NCBI GenBank assembly: GCA_021838785.1
Contig: JAKCCV010000025.1
Coordinates: 1-42,456 of the forward strand
Reading direction: 5' to 3'
Length of the DNA: 42,456 nt
DNA from: Acidobacteriota bacterium
GTDB lineage: Bacteria > Acidobacteriota > Terriglobia > UBA7540
The position numbers were made by a program, and so were the translations under genes. A model generated the notes under the pieces. It had not been told where the DNA came from. It saw nothing but the letters and a program-made list of their open reading frames with translations, and made no database searches. Numbering within the stretch: the first letter of the stretch is position 1; every line of letters starts with the position of its first letter. Positions 18,710 to 25,935 of this stretch are shown here, one piece after another.

Positions 18710-19246
18710 CTAGAATCTGCCGTGCGTAATCCAATCCTGCACCTCATCGTGCACTGAGAATTCGTGGGTCGGGCTAGCTTCAAATCGTGATCCAAGAGTG
18801 TAGGCATTTACTTCGAGCGGTATCGCATCGTAGCTCCCGCCATCCAGAAATCCACGCACATAAAGTTCTGCGAAGCGGGGAACGCCGAGCTGCCGATACT
18901 GCTCAACGTGGACAAGTTCGTGAAACAATAGCCCGTCTGTAAAAGCCTGATGCGATACCACAACATCAGAAAAGGTAATCGCTCCCATCGTCGATTGGTC
19001 GGGCAGATTACGAAACCCCAAGCTCCTCAGCATCGGATAGAAGTCCGGATTGGATACTCGCTCTCCCCGCAGCACGACAACGCGCGCGGTATTCAGGAGT
19101 TGCGCCGAAAAGAAGCGGGCCACGGCGTCCCTCTGCTGTGGGGACAACGGGACGGCATTCGGGGCGTACCGGTCGCGCTGATCGGCGATGTATTGCGTTA
19201 CGAACGTGGTTACTTGTGTGACCTGCTCAGGCGTAAGTTGTGACAT
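18710..19246 (-). CDS. DUF4157-like zinc metallopeptidase
   Basis: 178 residues with HELVH (DGLLFHELVHVEQYRQLG) and a downstream Glu in IPLEVNAY, which fits the third ligand of this group. The N-terminus is helical. Related domains are found alone or in secreted effector or toxin contexts. It is probably cytosolic here, since no signal peptide is present. Neighbours give no clear function. Confidence 0.65.
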   Translation of the reverse strand: MSQLTPEQVTQVTTFVTQYIADQRDRYAPNAVPLSPQQRDAVARFFSAQLLNTARVVVLRGERVSNPDFYPMLRSLGFRNLPDQSTMGAITFSDVVVSHQAFTDGLLFHELVHVEQYRQLGVPRFAELYVRGFLDGGSYDAIPLEVNAYTLGSRFEASPTHEFSVHDEVQDWITHGRF

Positions 19247-19332
19247 TCCGATTTTCGGTCCCTTCCGTAGAGTGAAATGGGTGCCGACATGTGCAAGCGC
19301 CTAACGGCGGATACTCCATCTGACCGGGAACC

Positions 19333-20252
19333 TCAGCCGCTCACGATCAGATTCGCGCCTGCCCATATTTGCTCGTAGATTTGCTTCATCCTTGCGGCCG
19401 CTGAGTGCTCGATTATGTAAGTGGGCTTCTTTTTGCGGCATCTTTTATGGATTGGCCGATCACCCAGCATCTTTCGTCTGCGAAAACCGTCCTATCATGT
19501 ACATCAGCGCTTGTCCTCAACTGGAAGTTCCCTCGCGTGGCAAACTTTTGCGCGACGGCGGACAGCGAGTTGCTGGCGCTTGCCGTGAGGACTCTCACGC
19601 CTACCGATGCGGCGACGTTTTCCATATACACGTCAAATATCTGCGTATCGAGATAATTATCGATCACGAAAAGTTCGCGGGAGGCGAAACCCACGATGAT
19701 TCTTAGGTCGTGATAAAAGCTGTATTCTTCCCCTACTTGGTAGGTGCCCACAATTTCGCTATCGGGAAGCATCAGTTCCAACTCGCCGAGGCAAGCCTTT
19801 AGGACTGCGGCGAAGGATTCGATACGCTTCTCGAAGTTTGACTGGAGTTGTACCTCGCCCATATCAATGTAATGCGGGCCAGACCATTCCGCCATTCGAA
19901 AATCTGAAACGTTCTGGCTGGACTCCCCAAAGCCGTGAGCAATAATACTCTCAGTAAGTTGTCGCCACGTGCGCTCGTCGTTCTGAACTTCCCGGTAGCG
20001 GCGGCCCCGAAATCCTTCGAGCAGGGCATGTTGTTTCTTGAGGGCGGCGTGAGCCTTTTCAGGCGGGAAGTCGGGTGGCTTTGGCGGCGGTTGTGTTGTA
20101 CGGCGCGTCATCGAAGGGATTCGAACGACGAAACAATAGTGTTTATACACCTCCGGAAAGGTTAAATTCAAGTGGCGATGGTACCAAGTGCGGGCGCTCG
20201 CTCCAGACATACGCGCCACATTGTTCCAAAGGGCCCGATCTTGCTCGTGCAT
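19333..20252 (-). pseudogene. PLD-like domain protein with frameshift near the C-terminus
   Basis: The frame from 20252 (or from a later Met such as MTRRTTQPPP) runs to TAA at 19413. The C-terminal portion HDRTVFADERCWVIGQSIKDA resembles a phospholipase-D-like domain, although only a partial HKD motif is left. After SIKDAAK the frame breaks in a run of five A. The -1 frame then gives KKKPTYIIEHSAAARMKQIYEQIW and ends at TGA 19333-19335, which looks like the native C-terminus. A one-base deletion is the simplest reading; slippage on the A run is possible. Confidence 0.6.
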
Positions 20253-20280
20253 TGGATTCGCGTATTGGAACGTGTAAAGC

Positions 20281-20305
20281 GGTAGAGCGGGTTGCCCGCT
20301 CTACC
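20281..20305. terminator. Perfect hairpin, probable bidirectional terminator
   Basis: Arms GGTAGAGCGGG and CCCGCTCTACC around TTG give an 11-bp perfect stem. It lies just past the stop of the ParB-like fragment (20315) and upstream of the PLD-like gene. A T-rich stretch (ATTTTATTTC) follows on the plus strand. Confidence 0.6.
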
Positions 20306-20314
20306 CCGTCGATT

Positions 20315-20560
20315 TTATTTCGGTTTTCCCTTGCCATCGGTTTTTGCAGACGTTTGCAATTTGGGCTTGGACTTCGCAGGCTTTGACGTGAGTTTCTCCC
20401 TGACCTCGCGGAGAGTCCGATCACAGTTCACTTTGTAGTGGGCAGCTTCCCTGGACAGCTTGCTATCCTTTGAAGATGTGCTGCCGTAGTAGGTCGGGAA
20501 ATACAGTTCACCAGCCAAGGCGCACACGACAAGAAATTTCCCGATTTCCGCCATCGTCAT
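20315..20560 (-). CDS. ParB-like C-terminal fragment
   Basis: 81 residues: MTMAEIGKFLVVCALAGELY, an SKDSKLSREAAHYKVNCDRTLREVREKL segment and a Lys/Ser/Pro-rich tail. This resembles the C-terminal region of ParB/RepB-type partition proteins carried on related elements. Codons upstream (LKLGSSKSDK) fit the same family but run into the stop of ardC, so the N-terminal ParB domain is missing here. It may be a remnant fused behind ardC or a stand-alone small protein translated from the ardC message. Confidence 0.4.
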   Translation of the reverse strand: MTMAEIGKFLVVCALAGELYFPTYYGSTSSKDSKLSREAAHYKVNCDRTLREVREKLTSKPAKSKPKLQTSAKTDGKGKPK

Positions 20561-20586
20561 TTTGTCGGACTTCGAGCTGCCGAGCT

Positions 20587-21498
20587 TCAGATAGTCTGGG
20601 TATCCGCCGTTGCCCGTCCGGCGCGAAGAATCAGGTCGGCGGCGCGGAAGATTCGCTGCGCAGAGCGTTCATTGATGCCCTGGCCTTGATTCCAGTGCTG
20701 GATGTATCCCCGGCTGAATTCTGCTCCTGGCAAGCCAAGCGATTCGCAGCAAAGCAGGGCTACGGCCTCGGCTTCGACCTCGCGGAGTTCGCGCGGCGTG
20801 TTCTCGGTGTCGGAAAGGTCTTGCTCGGCGCAATGGCCAAGGACAACGTGCGCGGCCTCATGGAAGAAGGTTTTGTGCGGAAGCGCCGCAATCGGGCTGA
20901 CGGTGATCTTGCGGCCTCGCCGGGCGTAACCCTGCGCGTTGCCGTCGAGGGTTGTAAACTCGATGCGCTCGATTTTGAGCGTCTCAAGCGCCTTCGGCTC
21001 GCTCCAGCCGGGAATCGCGGCGGGCTTGAGTTCCTCACCTTCCGTCTGCGCGAGCACAAACCAATGAGCCTTGGAAGTGAAATGCGTGTAAGTGAATTCC
21101 TCGTCCTGCTCGGTGCCGTCCTGTTGGGTCACGGTGCGAGTGCGCTTGCAGTTGACCGGCATGCAGAGCGTCAACGCCTTCTCGCCGCGCTTCACGTACC
21201 GGCCTAGCTCCTTCCATTTCGGCCACGTGGCAAGCGGCCCCGGCGGGATGCATCGCTCAAAGCACTGGAACAAAGCCAAAAGCTGGTTGCCCAGCGAATA
21301 GTTGTGGAAGCGGCTGTACGCCTCGTGAATGAAGCCCGGCTTCTTCACGGCCTCATCAAGCAATGCCGCCCATGAAATCAGCGGCTTTCTCTCAGGCCGT
21401 CCATTAACGGACGCCCCCGCTGTGTTCGCCGTCGTCCGTCGGCTGACGGAGTGACGGCTTGCTTCTGATGTCTGACTTGTTTTGATTTCCTCGGCCAC
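20587..21498 (-). CDS. ardC: ArdC-family antirestriction protein
   Basis: 303 residues from GTG 21496-21498 with AAAGGAG 8-9 bases upstream. An N-terminal ssDNA-binding ArdC domain (FHNYSLGNQLLALFQCF ... WKELGRYVKRGEKAL) is followed by a C-terminal zincin-like domain with HEAAH (TFFHEAAHVVLGH). ArdC proteins protect incoming conjugative DNA from host restriction. The first residues (AEEIKTSQTSEAS) resemble those of the gene starting at 28910, and the two leaders are related. The element also carries its own type III restriction locus. Confidence 0.85.
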   Translation of the reverse strand: MAEEIKTSQTSEASRHSVSRRTTANTAGASVNGRPERKPLISWAALLDEAVKKPGFIHEAYSRFHNYSLGNQLLALFQCFERCIPPGPLATWPKWKELGRYVKRGEKALTLCMPVNCKRTRTVTQQDGTEQDEEFTYTHFTSKAHWFVLAQTEGEELKPAAIPGWSEPKALETLKIERIEFTTLDGNAQGYARRGRKITVSPIAALPHKTFFHEAAHVVLGHCAEQDLSDTENTPRELREVEAEAVALLCCESLGLPGAEFSRGYIQHWNQGQGINERSAQRIFRAADLILRAGRATADTQTI

Positions 21499-21775
21499 GG
21501 TTGTTTCTCCTTTTCTGCCCCGCTTCTCGCGGGGCACCCAAGGGCAGGGGGCGCGCGCTCCTGCGGCGGCTTTTGCGGGGAAGCCGGAAAAATCTCGCTC
21601 GCTTCGCCCGATTTTTTTGACGGGACCGCAACCCGAAGGGCAGCGTTTAGGTGGAAGCCAAGCCTCCGTCCGCCAGGCGCAGGGGTATTTGCCCGTCCCG
21701 CCCCGCGGGATGCCCGCGTGAACAAGGGGCGCTAGAAAAAGTAGAGTGACCGGTGAAGTCAAGGCGGACAACGAG
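21499..21775 (-). promoter_or_regulatory. Long leader of ardC with hairpin next to the Shine-Dalgarno
   Basis: Non-coding, about 280 bases. A 7-bp GC stem with a 5-base loop (21517-21535) lies immediately upstream of AAAAGGAG. A block AACAAGGGGCGCTAGAAAA lies at 21721-21739. Both features recur, in the same order and spacing range, in front of the gene at 28910, which implies shared control of the two genes. Confidence 0.55.
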
Positions 21776-21831
21776 AGGGGTGATAGCCGGAAGCCGTCGT
21801 CAGCCAGTTGGAAGGCCCTGGTTGAAAGGTA

Positions 21832-21862
21832 TTGACTCTGTACCTGGGTATATGGTTTAGCC
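21832..21862 (+). promoter_or_regulatory. MerR-type promoter/operator of merR-merT(Sec)
   Basis: TTGACT (21832-21837), a 19-bp spacer and TTAGCC (21857-21862), with the dyad GTACCTGGGTAT (21840-21851) inside the spacer. The over-long spacer with a central dyad is the signature of MerR-family promoters that are activated by DNA distortion. The dyad is the exact reverse complement of the one at 23491-23502. Confidence 0.8.
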
Positions 21863-21870
21863 TATGAGTT

Positions 21871-22299
21871 ATGCAGATCGGCGAGTTGGCCCGGCGGGCG
21901 GGCGTCAACATTCAGACCGTTCGTTTCTACGAGCGGCAAAGACTGATTCCCCAACCTGCGCGCAAGCCGTCGGGGTATCGCGTGTACGGGGAAGCTGATT
22001 TGCACCGCTTGCTCTTTATTCGCCAGGCGAAGGAGCTTGGCTTTTCGTTAGAGGAAATCCGCGAAATCCTGGGCATGCGACAGCGCGGCACGTGTCCGTG
22101 CAGTCGCGTGGTGAGCCTGGCACAGCGGCACCTGGACAACATTCGGGAGACGATCCGCAATCTTGCGGGATTCGAGAAGGAGCTGAGCCGCGCCGTGAGG
22201 AAATGGAAAAATTCCGGGCAGCCGAGACTCGCGGCGAACGAGTTTTGCACGCTCATTGAGCAAACCATGAAAGATGGGACAAAGAAGGTAAGGCAATGA
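21871..22299 (+). CDS. merR: MerR-family metal-responsive regulator
   Basis: 142 residues: an N-terminal winged HTH (IGELARRAGVNIQTVRFYERQRLI), a long dimerisation helix, then a metal-binding loop. Cys75 and Cys77 (GTCPCSRVVSLAQRHL) align with Cys82 of Tn501 MerR, and Cys126 (FCTLIE) with MerR Cys126. The equivalent of MerR Cys117 is missing, so the ligand set may be C75/C77/C126 and the metal may differ from mercury. ATG 21871 lies just downstream of its own operator, so it is autoregulated. The stop TGA overlaps the ATG of the next gene. Confidence 0.85.
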   Translation: MQIGELARRAGVNIQTVRFYERQRLIPQPARKPSGYRVYGEADLHRLLFIRQAKELGFSLEEIREILGMRQRGTCPCSRVVSLAQRHLDNIRETIRNLAGFEKELSRAVRKWKNSGQPRLAANEFCTLIEQTMKDGTKKVRQ

Positions 22300-22595
22300 T
22301 GACCGGAATCAGGCGGGCCGGGATGCCGGTCCTTGCAGCATTCTTTGGGTTTCTATCGCGCCCCTGCTGAGCTTTGCCGCTCTTGGCGGGGCTTCTCGGT
22401 CTGGGGAGCGCGAGTCTGGCGGCAGTATTGGTGAAATTCCGATGGCTGTTTATCCTCGCGGCGTTCGTGTCCCTGGGTGTCGGGTTCAAGCTGAACGTCA
22501 TTCAGAGATCGAGCCGTTTAGCGCGGCTTTTCTATTGGGCCGGCGCTGTTGTGACCTTCGCGACCATCTTCTGGTGGGGCTGGTGGAGCCTTTGA
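22296..22595 (+). CDS. merT: MerT-like membrane transporter, candidate selenoprotein (UGA = Sec25)
   Basis: 99 residues from ATG 22296, overlapping the merR stop (ATGA). Codon 25 (22368-22370) is TGA directly after Cys24: SRPC-TGA-ALPLLAGLLGLGS. MerT-like proteins carry a vicinal Cys-Cys here in TM1; the second MerT-like gene of this cluster reads LLCCALPSLLVVFGLG. The frame continues through two more TM helices (FRWLFILAAFVSLGVGF and RLFYWAGAVVTFATIFWWGWW) to TGA 22593-22595. A hairpin (stem 22391-22397/22403-22409, loop GGUCU at 22398-22402) lies 27 bases after the UGA. I conclude Cys-Sec replaces Cys-Cys. It probably moves a soft metal ion across the inner membrane. Automated annotation would shorten or miss it. 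Confidence 0.82.
22391..22409 (+). promoter_or_regulatory. Candidate bacterial SECIS hairpin in merT(Sec)
   Basis: Seven contiguous pairs (GCUUCUC with GGGGAGC, two of them G-U) close a 5-base loop GGUCU. The loop starts 27 bases after the UGA at 22368 and begins with GG. Published bacterial SECIS models ask for an apical loop 16-37 bases from UGA with a G among the first two loop bases; GGUCU also occurs in the E. coli fdhF element as I recall it. Confidence 0.75.
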
Positions 22596-22720
22596 CCTTC
22601 GGCTGACCTCCGTGGCCTCCCAAAAGCATCTTTTCCATCACGTCGTTCGTCATTGCGGCATATCCTCGGGTTTCATTATGCCGGCCATCATGTTTTTCAC
22701 CATCTTGCTGATCGGCGAGC
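22596..22720 (-). other. Possible small Met-rich remnant downstream of the methyltransferase
   Basis: On the minus strand two overlapping short frames read MVKNMMAGIMKPEDMPQ and then MTNDVMEKMLLGGHGGQPK, joined by an ATGA overlap. Together they look like one small Met-rich protein broken by a frameshift, or two short peptides. I do not recognise it and give it low weight. Confidence 0.25.
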
Positions 22721-23398
22721 TTACCCCTTCTTCCGAAGGGTCACGCGGAAGAGTTTTCGCGGCAGGCCGCCCTCCTCAAATCCATTAATGCTCACGATTT
22801 CGCATCCTCTGGCAAGCTGCCGAATTTTCTCCGCGCTAAAGAAGTGGACAATGAAACCACCGACTTCGTACATATCCTCTCCCCGGTGGATTCCTGTTCC
22901 GTAGTGAGCGTCTCCGGTGTGTCGCACCGTGTACACGTGGAGGCCGCCAGGTTTGAGAACTCGTCGGACCTCGTCGGAAAGGCGCTCAAGTTCTGTGGTG
23001 GTCAGCGCCATGCAGAACAGCATGTGCGAGTAACAGCAATCAAAGCAGTTCTTCCCAAATGGAAGAGGTTGCCTGACGTCGTGATGAAGTGGCGTGATCC
23101 CTCCGCGCAGGCCCGCCGATTGCGCCTTCGCGCTGATGGCCTCGACTCCAGCCTGAGAATAGTCAACGACGGTGACTTGAAAGCCTTCGTGGGCAAAGAA
23201 CAGCGTGTCTCGTCCCTGTCCTCCGCCGAGTTCAAGCAGGTTGCTCTTGCCCTCCCGTTTGAACAGTTCCACCGCCTCAAGCGCCGGGGCGCTTGCGTCG
23301 CCGCCGAACATATCGGGCTTTCGTGAAAAGTTCACGTCCCAATGTACGCGTTGGGCTTCCAAAACCTCCTTCGCAGGCGGCGATGATTCGATGGTCAT
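22721..23398 (-). CDS. SAM-dependent methyltransferase of the metal cluster
   Basis: 225 residues from ATG 23396-23398 with AAGGAG 8 bases upstream; the frame is open further up but no start there is supported. Motif I is NLLELGGGQGRDTLFFA, with VTVVDYS at motif II and VLKPGGLHVYTVRHTGD after it. This is the class I fold close to TehB and thiopurine methyltransferase types. A Cys pair (FDCCYSHMLFC) could bind a soft ion. It is divergent from the Cys-rich peptide gene and shares its control region. Methylation of a metalloid or thiolate would fit, but the substrate is unknown. Confidence 0.7.
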   Translation of the reverse strand: MTIESSPPAKEVLEAQRVHWDVNFSRKPDMFGGDASAPALEAVELFKREGKSNLLELGGGQGRDTLFFAHEGFQVTVVDYSQAGVEAISAKAQSAGLRGGITPLHHDVRQPLPFGKNCFDCCYSHMLFCMALTTTELERLSDEVRRVLKPGGLHVYTVRHTGDAHYGTGIHRGEDMYEVGGFIVHFFSAEKIRQLARGCEIVSINGFEEGGLPRKLFRVTLRKKG

Positions 23399-23482
23399 GG
23401 TGTGTCTCCTTCGGTGGTCATCTTCAGGATACCTCACGACGCCTAATTGAGTTGAATTTATATGGGCCGGATTAGAAACTAC

Positions 23483-23513
23483 TTGACTCGATACCCAGGT
23501 ACAAGGTTTAGCC
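23483..23513 (+). promoter_or_regulatory. MerR-type promoter/operator of the Cys-rich peptide and MFS genes
   Basis: TTGACT (23483-23488), 19-bp spacer, TTAGCC (23508-23513), dyad ATACCCAGGTAC (23491-23502). The dyad equals the merR dyad read on the other strand. It lies between the divergent methyltransferase and peptide genes, so it may affect both. Confidence 0.8.
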
Positions 23514-23535
23514 TGAAAGTGAAAGGAGGAAAACA

Positions 23536-23679
23536 ATGGCTTTCAAACAAGGCGAAGTTTACCGATGCCCTGATCCAAACTGCGGCTGCGAAATCACAGT
23601 GACGCAAGGGGCGAGTCCAAACTGCAAAGGAAACCAAAGCCCGCGCTGCTGCTGCGGCAAGGAGATGGCGAAGAAGTAG
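23536..23679 (+). CDS. 47-residue Cys-rich (metallothionein-like) peptide
   Basis: Starts at ATG 23536 behind a strong AGGAGGAAAAC and ends at TAG 23677-23679. Of 47 residues seven are Cys: RCPDPNCGC, NC, and RCCCGK near the C-terminus. Pattern C-x4-C-x-C then a C and a CCC run suggests a small metal-thiolate cluster or a zinc/soft-metal scavenger. It is controlled by a MerR-type promoter, so metal-induced. A hairpin follows directly. No named family recognised. Confidence 0.75.
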   Translation: MAFKQGEVYRCPDPNCGCEITVTQGASPNCKGNQSPRCCCGKEMAKK

Positions 23680-23686
23680 CGGATTG

Positions 23687-23713
23687 GGGCGGAGGCAGAA
23701 AATGCCTCCGCCC
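23687..23713. terminator. Perfect 11-bp hairpin after the Cys-rich peptide gene
   Basis: Arms GGGCGGAGGCA (23687-23697) and TGCCTCCGCCC (23703-23713) around GAAAA. No T tract follows, so it may be a partial terminator or an mRNA-stabilising hairpin that makes the peptide more abundant than the downstream MFS protein. Confidence 0.6.
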
Positions 23714-23767
23714 TAAGCAACCATTCGGGGAAGCCGATTTCGGAAACCAGACCCGCGCTGAAATGAT

Positions 23768-24982
23768 ATGAGAACTTCGAGGCGGATCGAAAGTGCGACC
23801 GAGGGGCAAAGAGAGTGCCTGGTGCGCGTCCTTTCGGCAGCGACTTTCCTGATTTTCTTCCAGGCCTACATGATCGCGCCGCTCATTCCCAAGCTGGCAT
23901 CGGTTTTTCACGTTTCGGTCCAGACGATAGGCCTTGCTGTCCCCCTATATATGATCCCTTACGGGGCAGCGACGCTTTTCTACGGCATCGTGTCGGATCG
24001 CGTAGGGCGACGCCCGATCATTCTCGGTTCGCTGGCGCTCTTCGTGGCGCTCACAACACTCACCGCGCTCGCGCGGTCTGGCGGGGAATTGGTCTCTTGG
24101 CGGCTGCTCACAGGCCTCGGCGCGAGTGGGGTTGTCCCGATGGGGCTGGCGCTGATGGGCGATCTATTCCCCTACGAAAAGCGAGGCCGACCGCTCGGCT
24201 GGCTTTTTGGCGCGATGGCGGGAGGGATGGCCTTCGGCTCTACATTGGGCGTTCTGCTCGAGCCGCTCATAGGATGGCGAGGCCTCTTCGTGGGCGTAGG
24301 CGCGTTGGGATTGGGCTGCCTGATTCTCCTCGCGCGGCAAGGGAAATTGCTCGGAAGCGAGCGGCGCGGGGCGCCTGCAACAACGGCTGGCGTTTTCAAG
24401 GCGTACAGCAAGTTGCTGGCGGATTGGCGCGGAACGCGGACTTACACTTATGTGCTCTTCAACGCGATCTTCCATTCCGGGGTTTACACCTGGCTGGGGC
24501 TGTATTTTGCTCAGCGTTATCGCCTGGGAGAGATTGGCATCGGGCTGGCGCTGCTGGGCTATGGCGTTCCGGGATTCATTTTAGGGCCCGTCATTGGAAG
24601 GGCTGCGGACCGCTGGGGCCGGCGATGGCTGATTCCGGCAGGGTTGGCAATTGCAGCGCTTGCGGGCACCGCGCTGATTTTCGATGCGCCGGTTCTGGCG
24701 GCGGCGCTGATGGTGACCGTTCTCTCGCTCGGGTATGACATGACTCAGCCGCTGCTGGCGGGGATTGTAACGACGCTCGACCCCGAGCGAGGCGGGCAGG
24801 CGATGGGGCTTAATGTGTTTGCGTTGTTTACCGGATTTGGGCTGGGAAGCCTCATCTTCGGCGCCTTGCGGGCTCCGGGGTTCTCGCGGGCGCTGTTGAT
24901 TTTTAGCGTGGTACAGCTCTTAGCGGCGCTCGTGGCCATACCGCTTTATCGCTCGGAGAGAAGGCTGCCTGTAGGAGCGTAG
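23768..24982 (+). CDS. MFS (DHA1-type) efflux transporter
   Basis: 404 residues with twelve hydrophobic segments. Motif A is present after TM2 (GIVSDRVGRRPI) and again after TM8 (GRAADRWGRRWL). TM5 has the Gly-rich antiporter-like pattern (GWLFGAMAGGMAFGSTLG). It follows the Cys-rich peptide gene and has no promoter of its own that I can see, so it is probably expressed from the MerR-type promoter at 23483. Efflux of a metal complex or a methylated product from the cytoplasm is inference. Confidence 0.75.
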   Translation: MRTSRRIESATEGQRECLVRVLSAATFLIFFQAYMIAPLIPKLASVFHVSVQTIGLAVPLYMIPYGAATLFYGIVSDRVGRRPIILGSLALFVALTTLTALARSGGELVSWRLLTGLGASGVVPMGLALMGDLFPYEKRGRPLGWLFGAMAGGMAFGSTLGVLLEPLIGWRGLFVGVGALGLGCLILLARQGKLLGSERRGAPATTAGVFKAYSKLLADWRGTRTYTYVLFNAIFHSGVYTWLGLYFAQRYRLGEIGIGLALLGYGVPGFILGPVIGRAADRWGRRWLIPAGLAIAALAGTALIFDAPVLAAALMVTVLSLGYDMTQPLLAGIVTTLDPERGGQAMGLNVFALFTGFGLGSLIFGALRAPGFSRALLIFSVVQLLAALVAIPLYRSERRLPVGA

Positions 24983-25013
24983 CCTGCGCCCTGAGAGCAC
25001 GTCAAAAAAGTGC

Positions 25014-25044
25014 TTGACTCCATACACGAGTCCAAGGTTTAGCG
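25014..25044 (+). promoter_or_regulatory. MerR-type promoter/operator of the outer-membrane protein-merP(Sec)-merT operon
   Basis: TTGACT (25014-25019), 19-bp spacer, TTAGCG (25039-25044), dyad ATACACGAGTCC (25022-25033), which matches the second-operator dyad at 8 of 12 positions. Same geometry as the other two. Confidence 0.7.
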
Positions 25045-25060
25045 TGAAGTCGAGGTCACA

Positions 25061-25918
25061 ATGACGGGATGCCTGCGGACGTTGGTTATGTCGGTTGCGG
25101 CGGCCTTGCTCGCGGCGCTGTCGGCGGTCGCTTCGGGCCACGGGCCAGTCTTCGCTCTGGCGACGCCCACAAACGTGAAGGGCGGGTGGAGTCTTGACCT
25201 TGGCACGATGGGCCGCGTGGGATCGCTCGACAGCGGCGTGATGGAGCGGGCCATGCTGACCTACGGCATCACCCCGGACCTTCAGATTTCAGTTTCCGGG
25301 CCGATCATTTTCAGTTCCGCGCCCCTCGCGCCGGGCCGCGTGACCGCCATGATGCCCGCCACGGGCGACTATGAGGCGATTGGCGCCTGGCGTTTCCAGC
25401 GCCGCGACATCGCGGTCGGCTCGCGCGATGAGACAACGGCCTATGCCGGGATAATTCTTCCGGGCAATCAGAAGCCTCCCGGCTTGCTCGGCCAGTTGCC
25501 TTGGGCGCCGGGCGTGCTGGGCATGATTGTGACCGGCTACGCCTCCCGAGCTAATTACGTGTGGGCCGGGGTGGGCGGAATGCACTTCCATGAGTCGGAC
25601 GGCGACCGCCGGCCTGACATGCTGATGTACAGCCTGGTTTACGGTTACCGCCCGGAGTTTCTGCGAAAGGATTACCCGCATTGGGATGGGAGATTTTTTG
25701 TCGAAATGAATGGCGAGTACTCGAACCGGGTTCTTCACGATGGGGTGCGAGTTCCGGGCACGAACGGAGGGCAGGTGTTCCTGGGGCCGACGACGCTTTG
25801 GATTTACAAGAAATATGGCATCGAGGGCGGAATTCAGTGGCCGGTTTTCCGCAACACCGGGCCCCGGTTCGAACACGAATCCTATCGGTTCGCGATTGAT
25901 TTAAGCTATTTCTTCTAA
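25061..25918 (+). CDS. Outer-membrane beta-barrel protein of the metal operon
   Basis: 285 residues with a signal peptide (LRTLVMSVAAALLAALSAVASG). The mature protein alternates short beta strands and ends in YFF, a terminal Phe as in outer-membrane barrels. It resembles exported transporter-like proteins seen in other heavy-metal operons. It is the first gene behind the third MerR-type promoter; the Sec-containing MerP-like gene follows 17 bases later. It may form a pore for the metal or for its export; function is inferred from location. Confidence 0.6.
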   Translation: MTGCLRTLVMSVAAALLAALSAVASGHGPVFALATPTNVKGGWSLDLGTMGRVGSLDSGVMERAMLTYGITPDLQISVSGPIIFSSAPLAPGRVTAMMPATGDYEAIGAWRFQRRDIAVGSRDETTAYAGIILPGNQKPPGLLGQLPWAPGVLGMIVTGYASRANYVWAGVGGMHFHESDGDRRPDMLMYSLVYGYRPEFLRKDYPHWDGRFFVEMNGEYSNRVLHDGVRVPGTNGGQVFLGPTTLWIYKKYGIEGGIQWPVFRNTGPRFEHESYRFAIDLSYFF

Positions 25919-25935
25919 GGGGAGGAACACGCGAC

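Noticed and set aside
20080-20130. tRNA-like GATTCGAAC stretch
   Set aside because: Only the T-loop-like string is present, inside the PLD-like coding frame; no stems.
22374-22595. MerT-like protein starting after the TGA
   Set aside because: It would lose TM1's Cys motif, lacks a Shine-Dalgarno, and ignores the ATGA overlap with merR.
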